Shown: one piece after another, positions 8,013 to 14,196 of the stretch
Layout: each line of letters starts with the position of its first letter
Numbering within the stretch: the stretch's first letter is position 1
NCBI GenBank assembly: GCA_905211485.1
Contig: CAJMAW010000084.1
Coordinates: forward strand, 1-14,196
Source: an uncultured Lentisphaeria bacterium
GTDB taxonomy: Bacteria > Verrucomicrobiota > Lentisphaeria > Victivallales > UBA1829
Length of the DNA: 14,196 nucleotides
Direction: 5' to 3'
The notes under the pieces: model-generated
Database searches by the model: none
The model's input: only the letters and a program-made list of their open reading frames with translations
What the model was told of the DNA's origin: nothing
Translations under genes and position numbers: made by a program

Positions 8013-8167
8013 TCCGTTATCTCCTTATCGTTCGTTGAACTGCTCCGATTCCTCACAAAAAACATCCAATACAGACTCCGCTTCCGTGTGCTGTTTCCGC
8101 ATCCTGAGTGTCTGCATTGTATGAGACACGCCCAGGGGCGGCACAATACAACTCCTGTTATACCAGC

Positions 8168-9694
8168 TTATATGGGAAGACGACTCCTCACATGGCTCAC
8201 AATCAGGATTCTGGTCCTCCTGTCGATGCCGAAGACATATACGGAGAACGCCACACTTAAAACAGAAATCAAAGTTACCACGCAGAATCTCAGGAATCCC
8301 GGTCCCATGTAAAATCGGGTCAGCAGAGGCAGTATGACCGAGACACAGGCAACTGTCATTGTCGGGAGCAGAAGCTGTCTGCAATAGTATCCGGGTGAAA
8401 TCTTATGTATTTTCCAGAGCAGAAATATTTTGACGATGAACGCCGCGGTAAAGCCCCCTGCAATCTGCACAATGAACAACGTTTCCGGAGGAAATCCGTT
8501 CTTGAAGAAAAGATAGGAAACAGGCAGAACAAGCAGAAACGCGGTCCCCGCCAACAGCTGATTTTCCTTGATTCGGCCGATGGCGCGGAAAACAGAACCG
8601 AATGAAAGATCAAAAGACTGCACGAGAGTATAAATTAAAATCAGCCTCGTAAACAGCACCGCATAATCCGGAACTTTTGAAAGCCATAACCGCAAGATGG
8701 TTTCCATTTCCAGCAGCAGGGGAAGCGTTAGAAAAAGCAAAAGATAAAAAGTAAAACGGGCACTCCCGAAAACTAGATGATTCATGTATGTAATATTGTC
8801 AGCGGCATATGCTTTGACAACCTGCGGATCAACCGCAAAGCGGAAATTATTGACAAATCCCGTCACTGCGGCATTGACTTGAAAAGCGATGGCCGCCGCG
8901 GCATTGATCACCGCTCCGAAGAAAATGTTCAGCAACACATTCCCCCCTTGAATCATAGCCATCAGAGCCAGACTCCCGAACAAATACCAGGAGGAAAAAG
9001 ATAACATCTGCGGCAGAAAAAATCGGTCATGAACCAGACGGAAACGGTACGAAGGAAAATTCAGCCTGCAAAATATGAAATACACGGAAAAAATACAGAC
9101 AGTCACAAGAAACGACAACAAGGCATACAAATTCAGTTTATCTGCGGATAGCGTCTGCAGCAGGAATACCATTCCCAGTTTCAACACCGCTTCCAATATC
9201 CCGAGATAGGAAAAAAACACCATCCGTTCATGAGCAATGATCGCCGCATTGTAAGGCACCTGGAGAACCTCCAGAATGCACGTCAGTATACAGAACTGAT
9301 AAACAAAGTTCATGGCTCCAATCCGGTCTGGCGGAATATTCAGACTCGTATTGACAAACCACAAGCCTAGGGTTTCGGCAATCAACAGAATCAACGCCGC
9401 AAAATAGACATGGATGGTCACGCTCGTGGCAAATGCAGCGGCGGCATCCCCCTCCTTCTCCTTCCCCAGTTCAAAAGCGATATAACGGTTTGTAGTACCG
9501 CTCAGCGCCCCGTTGAAAAATGCCATCATGATGACAATACCGCCGATCAGATTATAGATGCCAAAATCAGATTCTCCCAGGACTCTCAGTACCACCCGGG
9601 TCGTGTACAGCGTAATCAGCATCAGCAGAAGCATGCGGATATACAGAAATACAGTATTTTTGATAATGCGTGCGCTATTAAGCGAATATTTCAT
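8168..9694 (-). CDS. Wzx-like polysaccharide flippase
   Basis: 508 residues, strongly hydrophobic with about 12-14 predicted membrane segments, which is the normal size for the MATE/MVF polysaccharide exporter superfamily. The N terminus (KNTVFLYIRMLL, TTRVVLRVLGESDFGIYNLIGG, FFNGALSGTTNRYIAFELG) is very typical of lipopolysaccharide/O-antigen flippases. It would move an undecaprenyl-linked sugar unit across the inner membrane. ATG at 9694; the ribosome site is weak (AGAAG). First gene of the operon running to 6024, with promoter P2 about 60 bases upstream. Its presence is the main reason to link the ACP/SDR/KAS III genes to a cell-surface glycan. No glycosyltransferase or polymerase lies in this window. 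Confidence 0.9.
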   Translation of the reverse strand: MKYSLNSARIIKNTVFLYIRMLLLMLITLYTTRVVLRVLGESDFGIYNLIGGIVIMMAFFNGALSGTTNRYIAFELGKEKEGDAAAAFATSVTIHVYFAALILLIAETLGLWFVNTSLNIPPDRIGAMNFVYQFCILTCILEVLQVPYNAAIIAHERMVFFSYLGILEAVLKLGMVFLLQTLSADKLNLYALLSFLVTVCIFSVYFIFCRLNFPSYRFRLVHDRFFLPQMLSFSSWYLFGSLALMAMIQGGNVLLNIFFGAVINAAAAIAFQVNAAVTGFVNNFRFAVDPQVVKAYAADNITYMNHLVFGSARFTFYLLLFLTLPLLLEMETILRLWLSKVPDYAVLFTRLILIYTLVQSFDLSFGSVFRAIGRIKENQLLAGTAFLLVLPVSYLFFKNGFPPETLFIVQIAGGFTAAFIVKIFLLWKIHKISPGYYCRQLLLPTMTVACVSVILPLLTRFYMGPGFLRFCVVTLISVLSVAFSVYVFGIDRRTRILIVSHVRSRLPI

Positions 9695-9754
9695 TGCATT
9701 TCTTCTTGAACGGACAGCTTTCCATTGAAAAATTGGAGTAAAGACGATTGACTT

Positions 9755-9782
9755 ACTATATCCCGTCGTTTGCCGATTGCAA
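9755..9782 (-). promoter_or_regulatory. Promoter P2 of the flippase/ACP/KAS III operon
   Basis: On the minus strand, TTGCAA (9782-9777), a 16-bp spacer and TATAGT (9760-9755), about 60 bases before the flippase ATG. It shares a 16-base identical block (9773-9788) and TTACTATATCC with promoter P1. The spacer differs by one base, as expected of two related promoters rather than one recent copy. Confidence 0.7.
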
Positions 9783-10033
9783 GTCTTGCCATAGACTTCG
9801 TCCCGTGTCCGGTATTGGGTTCCGAAGCTCTCGAATGAATTTTCTCCCCGGCCCGGAGCCGCAAGGATTCAGAGAATGCTCCATCCTGAAGCGGGCCAGA
9901 AGCGGGTCTGAGTCAGATTGACGTGTTTCCGGATTCTGACACGTCTTCATGTTTCACCGTTCCGCAGAAGTGCTTCTTTTTTTTGCATGAGCTGAGCCTG
10001 AATTGAACGACGATCCCGCATCCTTATTCCTTT

Positions 10034-10060
10034 ATAATACTGATAATACTGATAATACTG
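10034..10060. repeat. Tandem repeat, 3 x ATAATACTG
   Basis: Three exact, adjacent 9-base copies (10034-10042, 10043-10051, 10052-10060). With the base before it, each copy contains TATAAT or GATAAT, so it resembles stacked -10 boxes on the plus strand. No plus-strand gene follows within 2 kb. It could be a binding array or simple slippage. Confidence 0.9.
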
Positions 10061-10252
10061 AACGGAATGCCATCCATCTGCACGGTTCTTTGCCGGACTT
10101 CTGATCCGATGCGGTGAACTGACTACTTCCCCTGCTCGGACTTGAAAATCAATCTTTGCTTCGTTCCGATTCCGACGGGGGAGGGGGGATGCCTCCTCAT
10201 TCCTGCCGGAGCGATCAATCGACTCTGCACCCGGCCGCGTCAGCGCAAAAAT

Positions 10253-10298
10253 GCAGACATGGCAATCAAGGAGATATGATATCCTCCCATGTCACTGC
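10253..10298. repeat. Imperfect inverted repeat
   Basis: GCAGACATGG (10253-10262) pairs with 10287-10298 with a 2-base bulge, and AGGA (10269-10272) pairs with TCCT (10282-10285) inside. No T-run follows. Role unknown; it may be a structure in the 3' part of the Fe-S operon transcript. Confidence 0.4.
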
Positions 10299-10630
10299 TC
10301 CGGAGAAGAAATGACGGGCAGAATTTCCGTTGGGAAATAAGAAGGATTTCTGTAAACGGAGACAAGCTCACAGGGACACTTCCCTGAGATATTTCCTGCG
10401 AGTCAAAAAGTTCTGAAAATCCTTCTTCTGCCATGAGGAACGGGGAAGAGTTTTCGCCACTGTCTGCCTGTTTTGTCCGCAAGGCTCCCGGAACACGTGA
10501 GTATCCTGAAGAATCAGAGCGCATCACAAGATGCCGCCTTACTACTCATGCCGCCCGCAGCACATACATTCATGGGGAACAAACTCCGGGGAAAGAGGAA
10601 AGACGCCCTGCATCCATTTCATTCAGCAGT

Positions 10631-11668
10631 TTATACGATTTCCTCACAGGATACCAGACTTTCTTCCATGACTTTCCGGCAGTAACCGCAGGTGCGGCAA
10701 TTCCGGGAACAGGCGGATCGGAACGTCCAGTATTCTGCCGGGATCCGTGTATTGTCAAGCACCTGCCCGCGGAAAAGAATTCCATGTCCCGGTTCGGTCA
10801 GATCAAACAGATTTCCTCTGAAGTGTCCCGAACAGTAGGCCTCCATGACCAGACGGGGATTGCAGTGGGTCCGTGTCGCCAGTTTGATCCGGGAAGTGAT
10901 TTTCTCATAATGGGCCAGGTCCTCCGGGCGGATCAGAGTGGAATAGGCAAGATAGTCCAGCTTCCGGTCCTGCTTCCGGAAAAATCGTCTGCAGAAAACC
11001 GGATCCGCGTTTCGGGAGCAGTTCTTGAAATCCATTTCTCCCATGTGCGCGACCAGGTTGTCATGAAAAATCTGGGCGGCGCAGTTCCTGAGGCAGCCGC
11101 TGTTTGCCAGCAGACACACGGATTTGCCGTTTTCCGCAGCCCGGTCCGCAAGAAGCTGAAGCTGGTCCGGAGAATAATTCAAGTCCCGCTGGAGGCAGAA
11201 GCTGTCGAAAAGTTCCCCGGCATACTCCAATGCATCCAAAGTCCCCAGTTTCATATTGACTGAACTGCGCAGCGGCAGATCAGGAAAATGCCGTTTCAGA
11301 ACGTCGGCGATGAAGAACGAGGCTGTGGTCACAGCATCCAGCAATCCCCGTTCCAGAAAAAAAGCCGCGCGGTCCAGCACCTGCTTCGCCAGAGCGACGC
11401 TGATGCAGCTGGTGCCGTAACAGTTCGCATTCAAAAGCAGATTCAGCCTGACTCCGGAATGCTTCAGTTCGAGCAGATCCTCCAGCAGAATTTTTCCCGC
11501 CTCGTCCTCTTCCAGTCCGGAAGCAAGCGCGGCGGGGGATCGCGCCCCGGGATCGTTTCCCGCCGCAAAATAGACTTCGTCCACCAGGGGACGATAATCC
11601 TTTACAATTTCCGGGAATCTTGACTCTCCCCCTTCGTCCGGATACTGATACCCCACGGTGAAATTCAT
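10631..11668 (-). CDS. U32 peptidase-family-like Fe-S protein
   Basis: 345 residues. The ATG at 11668 directly abuts the stop of the upstream gene (TAAATG), so the two are surely co-translated. The pattern of the U32 (UbiU/UbiV, RlhA, TrhP) family is visible: a TIM-barrel-like front, RSSVNMKLGTLDALEYAG (134-151), CLQRDLN (158-164), and Cys192-x3-Cys196 followed by Cys217 and Cys226, which fit the four-Cys 4Fe-4S site of this family. A second set at the C terminus, Cys320-x3-Cys324-x2-Cys327-x2-Cys330, could hold another cluster. Known family members are oxygen-independent hydroxylases of ubiquinone or RNA. The substrate here is unknown, and the proteolytic label should not be taken literally. 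The frame antisense to it (10433-11263) lacks motifs. Confidence 0.75.
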   Translation of the reverse strand: MNFTVGYQYPDEGGESRFPEIVKDYRPLVDEVYFAAGNDPGARSPAALASGLEEDEAGKILLEDLLELKHSGVRLNLLLNANCYGTSCISVALAKQVLDRAAFFLERGLLDAVTTASFFIADVLKRHFPDLPLRSSVNMKLGTLDALEYAGELFDSFCLQRDLNYSPDQLQLLADRAAENGKSVCLLANSGCLRNCAAQIFHDNLVAHMGEMDFKNCSRNADPVFCRRFFRKQDRKLDYLAYSTLIRPEDLAHYEKITSRIKLATRTHCNPRLVMEAYCSGHFRGNLFDLTEPGHGILFRGQVLDNTRIPAEYWTFRSACSRNCRTCGYCRKVMEESLVSCEEIV

Positions 11669-12661
11669 TTAATCCATTTTCCATTCTTTATGACGCTTGA
11701 ACGGTTTGTAAAATTTATGCGTCAGTTTGCCTTGTGCCTCCAGATGGGCATAGCAGGCGCGTATGCAGCCGCGTGCGCCTTCAATGGCCGGATTGTTCCT
11801 CGCATGCATGATTTGAGGGCAGGGGCCTCCGTTCCCGCGCGGGGAACCATAGTATTCCGCCGAGAGATACTGATTCATGAATTTTTCCTCCGGCAGCGAA
11901 TAGTCCGGATTCCAGAAGGGGTTGTATTCCCTGACTCCTCCGCTGTATGCGTTGGAACAGCGCGCGAGATCCAGATTGCAGTGTTCCACAGTGATGTCCC
12001 CGACTTTGAATTTCACGCTTTTGTCCGCCGGAATCGCATTGCCGGAACACATCCTGACACAGCATTTGCATCAGTCGCACAAAGTTCCCGGGAGAATGGG
12101 CGGATCGCATTCCAGTTCGGCTTCCGTGATCAGGAAAACCACCCGGACCATCGGCCCGAATTCCGGAGTCAGGATCATTTTGCTCCATCCGATTTCCCCG
12201 AGATTGGATACCACGGCGGCAACACGGAAACTGATCGTCACATCCGGAGCGGGCAGTCCGGGTGCCACAGGACGGCTGACAAACGGCCGATCCGTTCTCG
12301 GATGCCGGTAATCCGTATAGCCTTCATGACTGAAGGCATCCCAGTTCGGAAGCGGGACAGCCTCATATCCATGGTCTTCAATAAAACAGACCACCTGCCT
12401 CAGAACATGGGGCATATAGCGCCAGTTCATGCCGGAGTATCCCATAAACTCATAGATTGAAAAAAACGTCCCTTCCTCAATGCCGCGCAGGTATCCTCTG
12501 GGAATCCGGAATCCCAGTCCGATAATCCGTTTGGCATCCGGGAAGATATAGCGGGGATCCATCTGTCTGGGCGCTCCCTCCCAGCCGTCCATGGATCCGA
12601 TCCGGCAGATATCCGCCCCGCACGCTTTGGCAAACTTTTTTACAGCACTGGCAGTCAGCAT
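11669..12661 (-). CDS. COG1600-like Fe-S protein with in-frame TGA (possible selenocysteine)
   Basis: The ATG at 12661 follows GGGAG by five bases. The frame runs 196 codons to a TGA at 12073-12071 and continues unbroken for 133 more codons to TAA at 11669, 330 residues if read through. It resembles epoxyqueuosine reductase/reductive dehalogenase-like proteins: GEIGWSKMILTPEFGPMVRVV, then the first cluster motif, then more Cys (228, 235, 281, 299, 303). The TGA is residue 197 inside Cys195-x2-Cys198-x2-Cys201-x3-Cys205, so both halves of a single cluster lie on either side. Relatives often have Arg here (CDRC), so a CGA to TGA mutation or sequencing error is possible, as is selenocysteine insertion. 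The second half starts with an ATG in the frame (12052), but that would split the cluster. The molecule may bind a corrinoid or redox cofactor; the substrate is unknown. Confidence 0.7.
12035..12064 (-). promoter_or_regulatory. SECIS-like hairpin just after the in-frame TGA
   Basis: In the mRNA, a lower 3-bp stem, a 2x2 internal loop, a 4-bp stem (UGUC/GGCA with one G-U), a one-base bulge (A), a 3-bp upper stem (GGA/UCC) and the five-base loop UGUGU (12051-12047). The loop starts 19 bases after the UGA and has a G at its second position, within the loose rules for bacterial SECIS elements. Such hairpins also arise by chance, so this is weak alone. Confidence 0.35.
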
Positions 12662-12674
12662 TTTTTCTCCCGAT

Positions 12675-12703
12675 TTGTATTTTCCAGGCTTTGAAACTAT
12701 AAT
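12675..12703 (+). promoter_or_regulatory. Promoter of the AraC-type regulator
   Basis: TTGTAT (12675-12680), a 17-bp spacer and TATAAT (12698-12703) on the plus strand, about 28 bases before the regulator ATG. It lies in the 69-base divergent gap, so the regulator may well bind here and affect both directions. The minus-strand promoter for the Fe-S operon is not clear; TATAGT overlaps at 12701-12696 but lacks a -35. Confidence 0.55.
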
Positions 12704-12730
12704 ACCATATTCCGGAGAGATGCTTTTTAC

Positions 12731-13597
12731 ATGTCAGAAAAAATCAATTGCATACCACTTTCATCCATCCGAAGAAGACTGGACGCACTGCCGGTTGGAA
12801 CCGTGACCGGACAGGAACGGAACAGCAGGCAGCCTGTTTTGTTCCTGCCGAAAAACATTTCTGTCTGGAAGGGAACTGATACGGATCACTTCCACAAGGC
12901 CTACTGTCATCACCGCATGATTCTGAAAATTCTTCTGAAGGGGGAGGCCTCCACCAATATTGAAGGAATCCGCTACCGGATTCTGCCTGGGGACGCGGTG
13001 CTCTATTTTCCCTACCAGACTCATTCCACGGAGAAGGACAGGGAAAACGACTCCATTGAATATCTGGCTGTCTCCTTTGTCGCGGGACTTGGCGATTATG
13101 CAATGCTGAGCTCCCTGAAAAACCGGGTATTCCGTCCGGATCTGCGGAAGATACTCCAGCTGGCGGAATCCTGTTTTGCCAGGCTTTCTCCGGAGAAGGC
13201 CGTCTACCTGCTCGGTCTGCTGCTTGCGGAAGCGGCCGGGAATACGGTTGCCGGCAGTCCTGCTTCCACAGGAGATCCGCGCTTCCGGATGATCGCCGAT
13301 TACATCCGGCAGCATTGCATGGAACCGATTTCCATCAAAACCATTGCTGCGGCTTTTGAACTTTCTCCCCAGACTGTCCGGAGAATCTTCCGCCACAATC
13401 TTCCGGGCGCCTCGCCAGGCAGGCTGCTCCGGGAACAGCGGCTCGTCCGTGCGGGAGAACTGCTGACTCAGACATCGCTCAGTATCGGCGAGATAGCCAG
13501 AATGTTTCTTTTTTCCAATCCTTTTGTCTTTTCCAGAGCCTTCAGGAAATCAATGGGGGTTTCCCCGAAGGAATACCGTTCCCGTGCCGGACGATGA
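12731..13597 (+). CDS. AraC-family transcriptional regulator
   Basis: 288 residues. The N-terminal half looks like the cupin-type AraC ligand domain: GEASTNIEGIRYRILPGDAVLYFPYQ (about 74-99) is the usual effector-binding barrel, and HFHKAYCHHRMILKI fits its front strand. The C-terminal ~100 residues hold the two helix-turn-helices of the family, SIKTIAAAFELSPQTVRRIF and SIGEIARMFLFSNPFVFSRAFRKSMGVSPKEYR. The ribosome site is poor: GGAG is 13 bases from the ATG. Being divergent to the Fe-S pair with 69 bases between, it most likely controls it; the effector may be a sugar or aromatic compound, as in most relatives. Length is normal. Confidence 0.9.
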   Translation: MSEKINCIPLSSIRRRLDALPVGTVTGQERNSRQPVLFLPKNISVWKGTDTDHFHKAYCHHRMILKILLKGEASTNIEGIRYRILPGDAVLYFPYQTHSTEKDRENDSIEYLAVSFVAGLGDYAMLSSLKNRVFRPDLRKILQLAESCFARLSPEKAVYLLGLLLAEAAGNTVAGSPASTGDPRFRMIADYIRQHCMEPISIKTIAAAFELSPQTVRRIFRHNLPGASPGRLLREQRLVRAGELLTQTSLSIGEIARMFLFSNPFVFSRAFRKSMGVSPKEYRSRAGR

Positions 13598-14113
13598 CGC
13601 CGCGGAAGCCGAAGTCCTCCTCCGGGTGATTGCATCGCATCCATTGATCCAGCACAATCTCTTTCTCTGTCCATGGAATGCTGTATGCAAGATCCCCGGC
13701 ATTATTGATGTGAGAATGCCGGAAAGCGGATTCGCGGAGGAAGGAACGGGTGCCCGGACACTGTGCTTTTTTCACCCTGAGTGCAGCAGCCATGCGTCCT
13801 CGGCAGGGGAGACCCATGCCGCATCGGCAGAAAGCAAAAACGCAATGAACGCCTCATCCATTCCGATATTCAGGGCGATATTTTCCGATCCCGGAGAATC
13901 TTCTCCGCAACAGGAAGGCATGCCAATGCCTGCGTTGGATCTGGCGCTGCGTCTCCTCCGCGAGGCGACCGACTGACTCCGTCTTTTCCCGTTTCCCTGA
14001 TGTCGGAATCTTTCCGCTCTGCTGCGGGAAGTGGGGAAGGAGGAAAGAAACTCATGACTGCACAGGGAAACAACAGGAATGGAGAATTTGACACGCTGAA
14101 TTCCGCTGTCCAT

Positions 14114-14145
14114 CCTTGATTGATATAAATACATATAAATCAAGG
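14114..14145. repeat. AT-rich inverted repeat
   Basis: CCTTGATT (14114-14121) and its exact complement (14138-14145), then a G-A mismatch, then ATAT/ATAT, with a six-base loop (14127-14132). It may be an operator or structured RNA; no clear T-run follows directly, so a terminator is unlikely. Confidence 0.7.
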
Positions 14146-14166
14146 GAACCTCTATCAATGCTTTTT

Positions 14167-14195
14167 TTGACAGAAATCTCGTTTGTTTCTATTTG
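14167..14195 (+). promoter_or_regulatory. Possible promoter leaving the window
   Basis: TTGACA (14167-14172), 17-bp spacer, TATTTG (14190-14195). The -35 is ideal but the -10 is weak and the downstream gene is outside the window. Confidence 0.3.
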
Positions 14196-14196
14196 A

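Larger units (their letters stand above)
9789..10630. other. Long intergenic region without a supported gene
   Basis: About 840 bases between promoter P2 and the stop of the U32-like gene. Open frames here are short and carry no recognisable motif. It holds a triple ATAATACTG repeat (10034-10060), an imperfect inverted repeat (10253-10298) and a short palindrome followed by T8 at 9966-9984. It may also contain the end of the Fe-S operon transcript, but I see no convincing terminator. Confidence 0.6.
13598..14196. other. No supported gene after the regulator
   Basis: About 600 bases. Several overlapping open frames exist on both strands (for example 13542-13817 and 13772-14158 minus, 13524-13976 plus), but none has a recognised motif or ribosome site. 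Contents that can be described are the inverted repeat at 14114-14145 and a TTGACA near the end. Confidence 0.5.

Noticed and set aside
8025..8384. Minus-strand frame between flippase and ACP
   Set aside because: It is mostly an out-of-frame overlap of the flippase end. A 30-codon tail starting inside the gap has no ribosome site.
9966..9984. AGAAG/CTTCT palindrome followed by eight T
   Set aside because: Only a 4-bp stem with a 4-base loop is possible, and no plus-strand transcript is known to need it.
10433..11263. 276-residue plus-strand frame
   Set aside because: It lies opposite the U32-like gene, whose Cys sites and family motifs are convincing; the plus frame has none.
11669..12052. 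Second half of the COG1600-like gene as a separate 127-residue gene
   Set aside because: The ATG lies inside the cluster motif, has no ribosome site, and would leave neither product with a complete 4Fe-4S site.
13542..14158. Two minus-strand frames after the regulator, possibly remnants of pilin-like proteins
   Set aside because: No FTLIELL-type prepilin start or other motif could be found; the resemblance was too vague to report as genes.
1..14196. CRISPR arrays, tRNA or rRNA genes, insertion sequences
   Set aside because: No spaced direct repeats, no cloverleaf or rRNA-like blocks, and no transposase motif were seen.

Overview
The window looks like DNA from an uncultured, gut-type anaerobic bacterium, but its first ~1.07 kb does not match the rest. 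From about 1080 onward there are compact minus-strand operons, several iron-sulfur proteins and no respiratory genes. The overall style suggests an anaerobe, possibly of the Lentisphaerota/PVC group; that placement is an impression from gene style, not a demonstrated match. The first ~1.07 kb (end of a solute-binding protein and the front half of an importer ATPase) strongly prefers GAG and AAG codons and reads like a clostridial importer operon. The codon preference and the protein family both change inside the ABC signature/Walker B region of the ATPase at about 1030-1090. The gene is therefore a chimera, either from natural recombination or, at least as likely, from an assembly join at a conserved motif.

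Layout. 1-540: 3' end of an ABC importer binding protein (+). 565-594: strong hairpin. 630-1349: chimeric ATPase, importer-type front and peptide-exporter (NHLP/ABCB)-type back (+). 1346-2575: membrane-anchored periplasmic binding protein, overlapping the ATPase by 4 bp (+). Then two minus-strand operons: 9694-6024 (flippase, acyl carrier protein, SDR ketoreductase, KAS III) and 5684-2626 (FrhB-like iron-sulfur protein fused to a left-handed beta-helix acyltransferase, then an epimerase-type SDR). Each starts with a near-identical promoter (TTGCAA, 16-17 bp, TATAGT). 9695-10630 is noncoding and holds a 9-bp tandem repeat and an inverted repeat. 12661-10631 (-) encodes two Fe-S proteins: an epoxyqueuosine-reductase/reductive-dehalogenase-like protein (COG1600 style) read through an in-frame TGA, and a U32-peptidase-like protein. 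A divergent AraC-type regulator lies at 12731-13597 (+). 13598-14196 has no gene I can support.

How the genes may work together. The flippase/ACP/ketoreductase/KAS III operon and the FrhB-LbH/epimerase operon together look like a partial pathway that makes a short acyl group on a dedicated carrier protein, uses it to decorate a sugar, and exports the glycan precursor. No glycosyltransferase is present, so this is incomplete and inferred. The AraC regulator probably controls the Fe-S pair.

The best candidates for something unusual are: (i) the in-frame TGA placed exactly inside a CxxCxxCxxxC cluster motif, followed by a hairpin that meets the loose rules for a bacterial SECIS element; (ii) the FrhB-acyltransferase fusion; (iii) the twin promoters linking two operons; and (iv) the chimeric ATPase, which should be tested for misassembly first.
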